NCBI GenBank assembly: GCA_947254025.1
Contig: CAMYBS010000018.1
Coordinates: forward strand, 1 to 23,397
Length of the DNA stretch: 23,397 bases
Direction of reading: 5' to 3'
Source of the DNA: an uncultured Clostridia bacterium
Lineage (GTDB): Bacteria; Bacillota; Clostridia; Tissierellales; Peptoniphilaceae
The notes under the pieces are model-generated. The model was not told the DNA's origin and made no database searches. It saw only the letters and a program-made list of their open reading frames with translations. Every line of letters begins with the position of its first letter. The first letter of the stretch is position 1. A program made the translations under genes and the position numbers. This document shows positions 6,147 through 13,454 of the stretch, piece after piece.

Positions 6147-6214
6147 AATATATAGAAAAAATTCTATATATTTTGCAAAAACATATTGATTTTTTTCTAT
6201 ATGTATGTTAGTAT
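6147..6214 (+). promoter_or_regulatory. ars promoter and probable ArsR operator
   Basis: TTGATT (6186-6191) and TAGTAT (6209-6214) are 17 bases apart and form a plausible promoter. Upstream, AATATATAGAA (6147-6157) and TTCTATATATT (6162-6172) are a perfect 11-bp inverted repeat with a 4-base spacer, a good candidate for the ArsR dimer site. A second, looser ACATAT/ATATGT pair (6181-6186, 6199-6204) overlaps the core promoter. Binding of ArsR here would repress the unit until arsenite or antimonite releases it; this is inferred from the family. Confidence 0.6.
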
Positions 6215-6244
6215 TGTTTTAGAGATGAGAAAGGAGTGAAGGAT

Positions 6245-6568
6245 ATGTGTGAAAATATATATGCAGCTGTTTCTAAAAAGCTTAAGGCGATATCGGATCA
6301 AAAGAGGCTAAAGATTGTTGACATGTTATCTTGCGGTGAGCTATGCGCTTGTGAGATTCTTGAAAAGTTTGACATCACTCAGCCGACTCTCTCTAGTGAC
6401 ATGAAAAAGCTTGAGGAGGCAGAGCTTGTCACAAGCCGCCGCGAGGGTAAGAACACTTATTATACGCTAAACAAAAAGGCGCTTGAGCACTTCCTTGAAG
6501 AGCTTAAGTATATTTTTGGCGACAAGCCTGATTGCATCTGTCACAGCAAGGAGAAGATGGATTACTAA
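6245..6568 (+). CDS. arsR: ArsR-family arsenic-responsive repressor
   Basis: 107-residue winged-helix repressor. Residues 30-40 read CGELCACEILE, the alpha-3 metal-site motif of ArsR (ELCVCDL in E. coli), so C34 and C36 with C30 or C97/C99 may bind As(III)/Sb(III). The recognition helix region is ITQPTLSSDMKKLEEAELV, followed by the wing RREGKNTYYTL. The start ATG 6245 has AAGGAG (6231-6236) 8 bases upstream; the GTG at 6236 overlaps that site and is rejected. ACR3 permease follows, which supports an arsenic rather than another metal role. Regulation is likely autorepression through the inverted repeat at 6147-6172. Two adjacent CGC arginine codons contrast with the AGA-rich neighbours. Confidence 0.9.
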   Translation: MCENIYAAVSKKLKAISDQKRLKIVDMLSCGELCACEILEKFDITQPTLSSDMKKLEEAELVTSRREGKNTYYTLNKKALEHFLEELKYIFGDKPDCICHSKEKMDY

Positions 6569-6691
6569 TATATCTATATAAGTTTTGAATATATTGAGCT
6601 AATAAGCGCTTCGCACGGCACTGAACACATCTGATATGGCAAAAAATGCACTAAGAATAATTTTTAAATAATTAAATCTAAAGGAGACAAT

Positions 6692-7738
6692 ATGAAAAAA
6701 GCAAATAATAAAGCAATAGGATCATTTCAAAAGAATTTATCGCTATGGGTATTGATATGCATGGTATTTGGAACTTTGCTTGGCAAATTCATCCCAGCAA
6801 TTCCACAGCTACTGAATAAACTATCTATCGCAGGTATTTCTGTTCCTATAGCTATTTTGATTTGGGTTATGATATATCCAATGATGATAAAAGTTGACTT
6901 TCAAAGTATAAAAGAAGTAGGCAAAAATCCTAAAGGACTATTTATAACATGGATAACAAATTGGCTAATCAAGCCATTTACAATGTTTGCCTTGGCTTAC
7001 TTATTTATGTTTGTAATATTTAAATCATTTATTACTCCGCAGCTAGCGACAGAGTATCTGGCTGGTATGGTGCTTCTTGGAGCAGCGCCTTGCACTGCCA
7101 TGGTTTTTGTTTGGAGTACTCTAACTGATGGTAACCCAGCATATACCGTTGTACAAGTAGCGACTAACGACCTTATCATCTTGTTAGCTTTTGTGCCGAT
7201 AGTAAAATTTTTGCTGGGCGTTTCAAATGTAGTTGTTCCATACAGCACATTGTTTATAAGTATCTTTCTTTTTGTAGTAGTGCCACTAGTAGCAGGTGTA
7301 CTTACTAGAGTAGTAGTTACTAAAAAGAAAGGTAAAGAGTATTTAGAAAATAATTTTCTTCACAAATTTGATAATGCAACAAGCATCGGCCTACTTTTAA
7401 CCCTTGTACTAATATTTAGCTCTCAGGCAGAGGTTATCATCAATAATCCACTTCACATCATATTGATAGCAGTGCCACTGATAATACAAACTTATCTAAT
7501 ATTTTTCCTTGCGTTTGGAGCAAGTAAAATACTAAAACTACCTTTTGATATTGCCTGTCCTGCTGGCATGATAGGTGCATCAAACTTTTTTGAACTTGCC
7601 CTAGCAGTTTCGATAGCTTTGTTTGGAACAAAAAGTGGAGCTGCGCTAGCTACGACTGTAGGAGTGCTTACCGAGGTCCCTGTCATGCTTTCATTAGTTA
7701 AGATAGCTAATAAGGCAAAAGCTAAGGCTAATATATAA
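6692..7738 (+). CDS. acr3: ACR3-family arsenite efflux permease
   Basis: 348 residues with about ten hydrophobic segments, the usual length and topology of ACR3. The diagnostic Cys in TM4 is C134 within GAAPCTAMVFVW. TM9 carries ASNFFELALA with E301, and GVLTEVPVML with E328 follows. The Cys and the TM9 Glu are the residues known to be required for arsenite export in Acr3. It exports As(OH)3 or arsenite from the cytoplasm using the proton gradient. AAAGGAGA (6680-6687) is 4 bases before the ATG. The 123-base gap after arsR contains no terminator that I see, so both genes are probably one operon. No arsC or arsD gene is present in the window. Confidence 0.93.
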   Translation: MKKANNKAIGSFQKNLSLWVLICMVFGTLLGKFIPAIPQLLNKLSIAGISVPIAILIWVMIYPMMIKVDFQSIKEVGKNPKGLFITWITNWLIKPFTMFALAYLFMFVIFKSFITPQLATEYLAGMVLLGAAPCTAMVFVWSTLTDGNPAYTVVQVATNDLIILLAFVPIVKFLLGVSNVVVPYSTLFISIFLFVVVPLVAGVLTRVVVTKKKGKEYLENNFLHKFDNATSIGLLLTLVLIFSSQAEVIINNPLHIILIAVPLIIQTYLIFFLAFGASKILKLPFDIACPAGMIGASNFFELALAVSIALFGTKSGAALATTVGVLTEVPVMLSLVKIANKAKAKANI

Positions 7739-7777
7739 AGATATATTCGGATAAAATATAAGATTTATCTAAAAAAT

Positions 7778-7810
7778 GAGCTTATCTGTATTGGATAAGC
7801 TCTTTTTTTT
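7778..7810 (+). terminator. Terminator of the ars unit
   Basis: GAGCTTATC (7778-7786) pairs perfectly with GATAAGCTC (7794-7802) over a 7-base loop, followed by eight T. Confidence 0.93.
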
Positions 7811-7830
7811 ACCCTATCCCTGCCCATATC

Positions 7831-7859
7831 TTGCCAAAATCGCCATTTAGTGATACAAT
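7831..7859 (+). promoter_or_regulatory. Promoter of the radical SAM pair
   Basis: TTGCCA (7831-7836) and TACAAT (7854-7859) have an exact 17-base spacer, and TGA before the -10 gives an extended form. Transcription would start near 7866, right at the ribosome binding site, so the leader is very short. This rules out any start codon upstream of 7866. Confidence 0.75.
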
Positions 7860-7875
7860 TACCTTAGGTGATACT

Positions 7876-9102
7876 ATGGATTTAAAGGCGAAGCTTAAAA
7901 TTTTATCTGACTCGGCGAAGTATGATGCCTCATGCTCTTCGTCTAATTCTTCGCGCAAGAATACTGGCGGCATCGGTAATGCGGCCTCATCTGGCATCTG
8001 TCACAGCTGGTCTGAAGACGGCCGCTGCATATCTTTACTTAAGATCTTATTCACCAACGTTTGCATCTACGACTGCGAGTACTGCATCAACCGCGCTTCG
8101 AACGATGTCGTGCGTGCTTCATTTACGCCCGAAGAGGTTGCCGAGCTCACTATGAACTTTTACATCCGTAACTACATCGAGGGCCTCTTTCTATCGAGCG
8201 CCGTTATCAAGAGCCCCGACTACACCATGGAGCAGCTGATCAGAACAGCTGAGCTCCTTCGTAACACTTATCATTTTGGAGGATATATACATATGAAGGT
8301 CATACCCGGCGCGTCCAAAGAGCTAGTTACAAAACTAGCATCTCTAATTGATAGAGTCTCTGTCAACATAGAACTACCGACCGAGAACTCACTTAAGATG
8401 CTCGCTCCGCAAAAAACAACTGAGGGTATAATGAAGCCCATGAACAACATAAAGCTGGCGATAGCTGAGAACAAAGAGGACAGGTTGAAGTACAAGAGCG
8501 CGCCACTCATTGCCCCGGCGGGTCAAACTACGCAGATGATTATAGGCGCCGCGAATGAAAGTGACGAGACCATCATCACGAAGGCATCTCTTTTATACAA
8601 AGGCTTTAATATGAAGCGTGTCTACTACTCAGCCTTTGTCCCTGTTGTTAAATCGAAGTACACATCCGGCATCAAAGCCGCGCCGCTACTTAGGGAGCAC
8701 CGCATCTACCAAGCGGACTGGTTGATGCGCTTCTACAAGTTTAAGCCGAATGAAATCGTTTCACGCAAAAACCCCATGCTCGATCTGGACCTTGATCCGA
8801 AGGCTTTTTGGGCAATCACGCACATCGAGCTCTTCCCGATTGAAGTCAACAAAGCTAGCTACGAGGAACTTCTTCGCGTGCCTGGCTTCGGCCCGACAAC
8901 TTGCCGCCGTATCATCAATGCAAGGCGCTTTGCCAAGCTATCGTACACTTCACTTGAGAACATGCACATCTCCTTAAAGCGTGCTAAGTACTTCATCACA
9001 GCAGGTGGAGTATATAGAGGCGGCAAAGTGGGTACTCGTGAAAATTTGCGCATAAAACTCATGGATAAGGTGAACTTAAATGAACAGCTATCGTTATTTT
9101 GA
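7876..9102 (+). CDS. Radical SAM protein of the UDG-linked DNA modification/repair family
   Basis: 408 residues. The cluster motif is C63-IYD-C67-EY-C70 (CxxxCxxC), which binds the 4Fe-4S cluster that cleaves S-adenosylmethionine. Conserved Cys are also found earlier (C20, C42, C51). The C-terminal part carries a helix-hairpin-helix, EVNKASYEELLRVPGFGPTT (about residues 333-352), which suggests nucleic-acid contact. This layout fits the putative DNA modification/repair radical SAM family seen next to a TIGR03915/DUF4130 protein and, in some genomes, a uracil-DNA glycosylase. The reaction is not known. ATG 7876 fits the promoter at 7831-7859 and the AGGTG at 7866-7870. The next gene starts within its last 23 bases, so the two are translationally coupled. 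Arginine codons are mostly CGC/CGT, unlike most of the window. Confidence 0.9.
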   Translation: MDLKAKLKILSDSAKYDASCSSSNSSRKNTGGIGNAASSGICHSWSEDGRCISLLKILFTNVCIYDCEYCINRASNDVVRASFTPEEVAELTMNFYIRNYIEGLFLSSAVIKSPDYTMEQLIRTAELLRNTYHFGGYIHMKVIPGASKELVTKLASLIDRVSVNIELPTENSLKMLAPQKTTEGIMKPMNNIKLAIAENKEDRLKYKSAPLIAPAGQTTQMIIGAANESDETIITKASLLYKGFNMKRVYYSAFVPVVKSKYTSGIKAAPLLREHRIYQADWLMRFYKFKPNEIVSRKNPMLDLDLDPKAFWAITHIELFPIEVNKASYEELLRVPGFGPTTCRRIINARRFAKLSYTSLENMHISLKRAKYFITAGGVYRGGKVGTRENLRIKLMDKVNLNEQLSLF

Positions 9103-9808
9103 TTATGACCAAAGTTTCGAGGGATTAATGACGGTCATCTTTGAACTCTACGAGGACATAGAGTGCGCGAAGTACATGAGAGAGGCTCAAGAGTCCCTAC
9201 TCGACACTAAGGTCTTTATCGCCACGGATATGGAAAAGGCGACTCGCGTAATTAATGCCATCAAAGAAAAATTTTCAAGCCGCTTTATGAGGGAAGTCAT
9301 TGCAGTCTTTTTGTCCTGTGATCCTAAGAAAGAAGATATATTAATCCGCGCCATCAAGGGCATCTTCAAGCACGGCTACGGCTACATCTTCTCATCAGAG
9401 AAGGCGGCAAGCGAGTTTCGCCGCATACGTAGGAGCGTTTTATCAGAGAACCACTCGTACAAGGGTCTACTTCGCTTCAAAGAAGTAGAGGGCGGCGTGA
9501 TGCTAGCTGAGTTTGAGCCAAAAAACGACATCCTTACACTACTCGTGCCGCATTTTGTAAAAAGATTCCCAACTATAAACTTCGTCATCGCCGATGTAAA
9601 GCGGGGTACGGCCGCCATGCACATCGGTGGCGAGGTAGAGTTTCTGGAGCTAAAGGAGCTAAATTACGAAATTAGTGAGAGAGAAAAATTCTTCGAAGAG
9701 GCTTGGCAGGACTTCTACAAGGCGATTGCCATAGATGAGAGACGTAATGAGAAGCTCATGATATCCAATATGCCAAAGCGTTACTGGCGCTACCTCACTG
9801 AAAAATAA
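9080..9808 (+). CDS. TIGR03915 / DUF4130 DNA metabolism partner protein
   Basis: 242 residues. The start YRYFDYDQSFEGLMTVIFEL and the end MPKRYWRYLTEK are typical of this family, which is always linked to the radical SAM gene upstream. In some bacteria it is fused to a uracil-DNA glycosylase domain; here no glycosylase is fused or adjacent. A helical, basic middle (FRRIRRSVLSENHSYKG near residues 112-128) and the PHFVKRFPTINFVIADVKRG region near 157-176 are visible. It starts 23 bases inside the radical SAM gene, so coexpression is near certain. Precise activity is unknown; a joint role in recognising or processing a DNA lesion is inference from the partner's families. No terminator follows closely, and a new promoter begins at 9810. 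Confidence 0.88.
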   Translation: MNSYRYFDYDQSFEGLMTVIFELYEDIECAKYMREAQESLLDTKVFIATDMEKATRVINAIKEKFSSRFMREVIAVFLSCDPKKEDILIRAIKGIFKHGYGYIFSSEKAASEFRRIRRSVLSENHSYKGLLRFKEVEGGVMLAEFEPKNDILTLLVPHFVKRFPTINFVIADVKRGTAAMHIGGEVEFLELKELNYEISEREKFFEEAWQDFYKAIAIDERRNEKLMISNMPKRYWRYLTEK

Positions 9809-9809
9809 C

Positions 9810-9838
9810 TTGTATTTAATGAGGATTTCCATTATAAT
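9810..9838 (+). promoter_or_regulatory. Promoter of the DUF1538/P-II unit
   Basis: TTGTAT (9810-9815) and TATAAT (9833-9838) are separated by 17 bases. The start would be near 9845, giving a leader of about 58 bases. Confidence 0.7.
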
Positions 9839-9902
9839 GATATTAAACAGTTTATCAGTCTAAATGATTAAATAAAATATATGCAAAGAAGGAAGTGACA
9901 TT

Positions 9903-11375
9903 TTGATTAAAGAAAAATTTAAAGAAGTCATAGCGACCGTTTTGCCGATCTCGCTACTTGTAATCATACTAAACTTCACGTTCATACCGCTTGAGGCGGA
10001 TCTCTTCAAACGCTTTTTGCTAGGCGCAATTTTCATACTTTTGGGGCTAACGATATTTCTTATCGGCGTTGACCTTGGCATCACACCTATGGGAGACAGC
10101 TTCGGTCACGCAGCAGTTAAAAGCGGCAAGCTTTCGGTCATAGCAATCATGGGACTTGTGCTTGGCTTCGTTATATCCATAGCTGAGCCGGACCTTCACA
10201 TCTTGGCAGACCAAGTTGGTGATGTGACCTTAGGCGTAGTATCAAAGTCGTCCTTAGTTATGCTTGTGTCAATGGGTGTCGCGGTCTTGATATCACTAGG
10301 CATGGTGCGTATAGTAAAGGTCTTCTCACTAAAGACATTCTTACTCATAACATACGGCGCCATACTAGCTCTTGGCATACTTGCAGACCAGTTTTTCCTA
10401 GCCATCTCCTTCGATGCATCGGGAGCAACTACAGGGGCGCTTACAGTACCCTTCTTACTTGCTTTATCCGCAGGTGCCTCAGCCATTAACAAAGACAGTC
10501 AAAAGTCCGAAGAAGACTCCTTCGGCTTAGTAGGCATAGCCTCTGCAGGCGCCATCATTGGTGCACTTGTACTTGGTATGCTGGGTAGTCCTAGCTTTGG
10601 AGACGTACCCGACTATGCTGCAGCAAGTGAGGCAGGAGTCATCTCACACTTCATTCACGAGGCGCCGATAGTTGCAAAAGAGATCATCATCGCATTGCTA
10701 CCAATCATCGTGATATATACGATATGTAACCTAGTCTTTTTCCACAACTCGAAGAGGATGAACGCAAGAGTCGCAACAGGCTGCGTACTAACATTCGTAG
10801 GACTAGTAATCTTCTTAGTTGGTGTAAACTCCGGCTTTATGGATGTCGGACGTTATATAGGCCGCGTGCTTGCAACAGAGCACAGCAAGACCTTCATAGT
10901 TGCCATCGCCTTTTTAATGGGTGTTCTAACTATACTTGCAGAGCCGGCAGTTCACGTACTTACTAATCAGATCGAGGCCGTTACGGCAGGCTCAATCAAA
11001 AAGTCAGTAGTACTTATGACCTTGTCAATAGGTGTCGGCATCGCAGTTGCCTTGTCGATACTTAAGATACTAGTACCAGGGATGCAGCTTTGGCACGTCT
11101 TGCTACCTGGATATATACTTACATTCATCATTATGCGCAAAGTGCCAAACCTATTCGTTGGCATAGCCTTCGACTCAGGCGGAGTCGCATCAGGACCAAT
11201 GACAGCAACATTCATACTTGCTTATGCGCAAGGAGTTGCAGCGTCAACACCATCGGCAGATTTGCTTATAGACGGCTTCGGAACCATCGCCATGGTTGCG
11301 ATGACACCCTTAATAGCACTGCAAATACTTGGTTTATTCTACGTAAAAAATAAAGGAGGAGGAGCTAATGCGTAA
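9903..11375 (+). CDS. Double DUF1538 membrane protein, putative transporter
   Basis: 490 residues, strongly hydrophobic, with two homologous halves. Each half has a -EP-(D/V)-H-L--Q- motif (AEPDLHILADQV near residue 94; AEPAVHVLTNQI near 347) and a FD(A/S)(S/G)G-(T/A)(T/S)G motif ahead of a long membrane helix (SFDASGATTGALTVPF near 168; AFDSGGVASGPMTATF near 422). This repeated architecture is that of DUF1538 proteins, predicted inner-membrane transporters with no known substrate. The start is TTG 9903, the first in-frame codon after AGGAAG (9890-9895, 7 bases). The next gene, a P-II-like regulator, overlaps by 8 bases. P-II proteins usually bind and gate transporters or enzymes according to nucleotide or 2-oxoglutarate level, so this pair looks like a regulated transporter; substrate is unknown. 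Confidence 0.88.
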   Translation: MIKEKFKEVIATVLPISLLVIILNFTFIPLEADLFKRFLLGAIFILLGLTIFLIGVDLGITPMGDSFGHAAVKSGKLSVIAIMGLVLGFVISIAEPDLHILADQVGDVTLGVVSKSSLVMLVSMGVAVLISLGMVRIVKVFSLKTFLLITYGAILALGILADQFFLAISFDASGATTGALTVPFLLALSAGASAINKDSQKSEEDSFGLVGIASAGAIIGALVLGMLGSPSFGDVPDYAAASEAGVISHFIHEAPIVAKEIIIALLPIIVIYTICNLVFFHNSKRMNARVATGCVLTFVGLVIFLVGVNSGFMDVGRYIGRVLATEHSKTFIVAIAFLMGVLTILAEPAVHVLTNQIEAVTAGSIKKSVVLMTLSIGVGIAVALSILKILVPGMQLWHVLLPGYILTFIIMRKVPNLFVGIAFDSGGVASGPMTATFILAYAQGVAASTPSADLLIDGFGTIAMVAMTPLIALQILGLFYVKNKGGGANA

Positions 11376-12030
11376 TTTAAAGTCTCGTCACTTAGAGATG
11401 CTAGTAGTCATAGTCGAGCAGCACAAAGCAAGCAAAGTCTTGCACTTAGCTGATGAGAAAGGCATTACAGCCTCAGTAGCCATGCTAGGCGTGGGCACTG
11501 CATCAAGGACAATCTTCGACTACCTTGGACTAAACGACAAGAAGAAAGAGATACTTCTAATCTTTGGAACAAACGAGGAGATAAGGAGCCTTGCAGCGTG
11601 CATCACAGAAAAGCTAGAGCTAAACAAGCCAAACCACGGAATCGCCTACATCGAGAGCGCATTCAACGTCTTTGGCACAGAAGATAACGATAAAGATAAT
11701 GATAATATTAAAAGAGGTGAAACAATGTACAACGCCATCTATACAATAGTTGAAAAAGGAAACGCAGAAGATGTCATCGAAGCCGCACAAAAGGCAGGCT
11801 CAAGAGGCGGCACCATAGTCAACGCAAGAGGCTCCGGAAGCGAAGAAGCGCGCAAAGTCTTCAACATGTTCATCGAGCCCGAGAAAGAGATTGTTTTGAT
11901 TATATCCGAAGAGCAGATGACAAAGGATATAGTTGAGTCGATAAGAAAAGAGACAAAGATTGAGGAGCAAGGAAAAGGCATAATATTTGTGACGAATGTG
12001 GAACAAACCTATGGTTTGGTCAAGAATTAG
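11368..12030 (+). CDS. Double P-II-like regulator of the DUF1538 protein
   Basis: 220 residues with two P-II-like (GlnB-fold) domains. Domain 1 spans about 8-105 (LEMLVVIVEQHKASKVLHLA, MLGVGTASRTIFDYLGL). Domain 2 spans about 121-218 (YNAIYTIVEKGNAEDVIEAA, GGTIVNARGSGSEEARKVFN, IEPEKEIVLIIS, GKGIIFVTNVEQTYGL). A Asp/Asn-rich linker joins them. An ATG at 11725, codon 120 in frame, has its own GAGGTG (11714-11719) 5 bases upstream, so domain 2 may also be made alone. The gene overlaps the DUF1538 gene and has AAAGGAGGAGG (11352-11362) close upstream. Likely role: senses a cellular signal and gates the membrane partner. Canonical P-II uridylylation Tyr or ligand set cannot be confirmed by eye. 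Confidence 0.85.
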   Translation: MRNLKSRHLEMLVVIVEQHKASKVLHLADEKGITASVAMLGVGTASRTIFDYLGLNDKKKEILLIFGTNEEIRSLAACITEKLELNKPNHGIAYIESAFNVFGTEDNDKDNDNIKRGETMYNAIYTIVEKGNAEDVIEAAQKAGSRGGTIVNARGSGSEEARKVFNMFIEPEKEIVLIISEEQMTKDIVESIRKETKIEEQGKGIIFVTNVEQTYGLVKN

Positions 12031-12054
12031 GATTTTGCGTTTGTGCGAAGCACC

Positions 12055-12367
12055 AAGGTTCTCGTCCACATGGACGAGGTTCTTCAAATCGCTCCATCGC
12101 AGCGTAAAGGTTCTTGTTCGTAAGAACGAGGTTCTTCTTTTGCCTACAGAATTTACTCTTCGTACAAGATTGCAAAATTAAGAGTTAAATATCCATCGCA
12201 GCGCAAAGGTTCATGTCCATTTATGGACAGGGTTCTTCTTCTCTCCGCAAAATCTGTGTGCGATGCTTATTCATTTTGCCTACATAGCGCAAAGGTTCTC
12301 GGCAATTTATTGACGAGGTTCTTCAATCTACTCTTCGTACAAGATTTCAAAATTAAGCGCTAAATAT
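12055..12367. repeat. Array of four hairpin repeats plus a 39-bp direct repeat
   Basis: Four units (12055-12085, 12107-12137, 12206-12238, 12292-12324) share AAGGTTC, a small hairpin, then GGTTCTTC. The hairpin arms differ between units yet stay complementary: TCGTCC/GGACGA, TTGTTC/GAACGA, TGTCCAT/ATGGACA, and TCGGCAAT/ATTGACGA (one mismatch). CCATCGCAGCG precedes two of them, and GCGCAAAGG or GCGTAAAGG precedes three. Between units, 12154-12192 and 12329-12367 are a direct repeat with 36 of 39 bases identical (start TACTCTTCGTACAAGATT). No gene is seen in 12031-12536. The array lies downstream of the P-II gene and before a terminator, so it would form the 3' end of that transcript. Confidence 0.85.
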
Positions 12368-12382
12368 AAACAATACTAAGTT

Positions 12383-12406
12383 AAGAGAGCTTCGGCTCTC
12401 TTTTTT
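12383..12406 (+). terminator. Intrinsic terminator with TTCG tetraloop
   Basis: AAGAGAGC (12383-12390), TTCG loop, GCTCTCTT (12395-12402) and a T-run through 12406. It ends the DUF1538/P-II transcript after the repeat array. Confidence 0.92.
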
Positions 12407-12427
12407 GTGTGCAGCTAAAAGTGAATT

Positions 12428-12503
12428 CTTAAGCAAAACTTAATGATTCTTAAGAAATTCTTAAGGTTTAATTAAGAAAAAATTAAGATTTGTGTATTAT
12501 AAT
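12428..12503 (+). promoter_or_regulatory. Activator-type promoter with six phased TTAA elements
   Basis: TTAA occurs at 12429, 12440, 12450, 12461, 12472 and 12483, a step of 10-11 bases each, mostly as CTTAAG or TTAAG. A TATAAT at 12498-12503 follows with no -35 at the correct distance (12475-12480 is AGAAAA). TTTAAG-N5-TTTAAG direct repeats with an 11-base step are the known site of CiaR-type OmpR-family regulators. So this looks like a promoter activated by a response regulator bound in tandem. The factor itself is not encoded next door. Confidence 0.6.
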
Positions 12504-12536
12504 AAGACCATAAAGATAAACAAAGGAGTGAAAACT

Positions 12537-13454
12537 ATGAATGAAATTTTAAAGGTAAATTCTGTAAGCAAGGTTTACGGCTCTTTCTACGCACTGAAGG
12601 ATGTCAACATGTGTGTAAACGAAGGCGAGATCTATGGTCTTGTCGGCAAGAACGGCGCTGGTAAATCTACTTTACTTAAAATCATAACTGGCCTTAGCTA
12701 CCAAACGAGCGGTTCTATCGAGCTTCTTGGCGATGCGGGCGCAAATATTAACATAGCTAGGAGAAGGACAGGTGCTCTAATCAACAGGCCTTACTTCATT
12801 CCAACGCTTAGTGCAAGGGACAATCTTGAGTACATCGCCATCAACAGGGACATCAAGGACAGAAAGACGAAGGTTAACGAAACTTTGGAGCTTATCGGCC
12901 TTGAAAATACTAAGAACAAGAAGGCGAAGAACTTTTCACTAGGTATGCAGCAAAGGCTTGCCATCGGTATCGCGCTTATCGATGATCCGGTCTTTCTAAT
13001 TCTTGACGAACCGATCAATGGTCTTGACCCTATCGGTATCAAGGAGATCAGAGACCTTATCAAACTTGTTAATCAAGAGAAGAAGACTACTATCATGATC
13101 TCGAGCCACATCCTAAGCGAGCTTAACATGGTTGCGACTAAGTACGGCTTCATTGACAATGGTAGGCTGATCCAAGAGATTACAAAGGCGGAGCTTGATG
13201 AAAAGCTTAAATCGTCGACAAAGATCAAGGTTGACGACGCTGCCAAAGGTGCTATAGTTTTGGAAGAGGACATGAAGCTTCATAATTACAAGGTTTTAGC
13301 TGATAATGTCATTGCAATCTATGATAATGTGGCATCGAGCGCCATATTCAAGGCCTTCCAAGACGCAGGCGTTGAAATTATTGAGATAAATCAAGCTAAG
13401 GAAGAGTTTGAATCTTATTTCTTAAGCTTAGTAGGAGGTAGAAGAGATGTTTAA
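12537..13454 (+). CDS. ABC transporter ATPase, BcrA/lantibiotic-immunity type
   Basis: 305 residues. Walker A GKNGAGKST is at 37-45, signature SLGMQQR near 134-140, Walker B FLILDEPINGLDP near 153-165, and the switch His lies in ISSHILSEL. The C-terminal accessory domain (about 220-305) is typical of BcrA/EcsA-like ATPases that pair with a separate six-helix permease. It drives export of, or protection from, bacitracin-like peptides or lantibiotics; the substrate is inference. ATG 12537 has AAGGAG (12523-12528) 8 bases upstream; an ATG at 12492 lies within the -10 region and is rejected. The permease gene overlaps by 8 bases and the kinase gene follows. The promoter carries the phased TTAA sites. 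Confidence 0.9.
   Translation: MNEILKVNSVSKVYGSFYALKDVNMCVNEGEIYGLVGKNGAGKSTLLKIITGLSYQTSGSIELLGDAGANINIARRRTGALINRPYFIPTLSARDNLEYIAINRDIKDRKTKVNETLELIGLENTKNKKAKNFSLGMQQRLAIGIALIDDPVFLILDEPINGLDPIGIKEIRDLIKLVNQEKKTTIMISSHILSELNMVATKYGFIDNGRLIQEITKAELDEKLKSSTKIKVDDAAKGAIVLEEDMKLHNYKVLADNVIAIYDNVASSAIFKAFQDAGVEIIEINQAKEEFESYFLSLVGGRRDV

Noticed and set aside
7831..7875. Extended N-terminus for the radical SAM protein
   Set aside because: The region holds the -35 and -10 boxes (7831-7836, 7854-7859), so it is not transcribed; ATG 7876 has a binding site.
12055..12324. Possible CRISPR array
   Set aside because: The units are irregularly spaced, the conserved parts flank small hairpins, and the spacers are themselves repeated; no cas genes are near.
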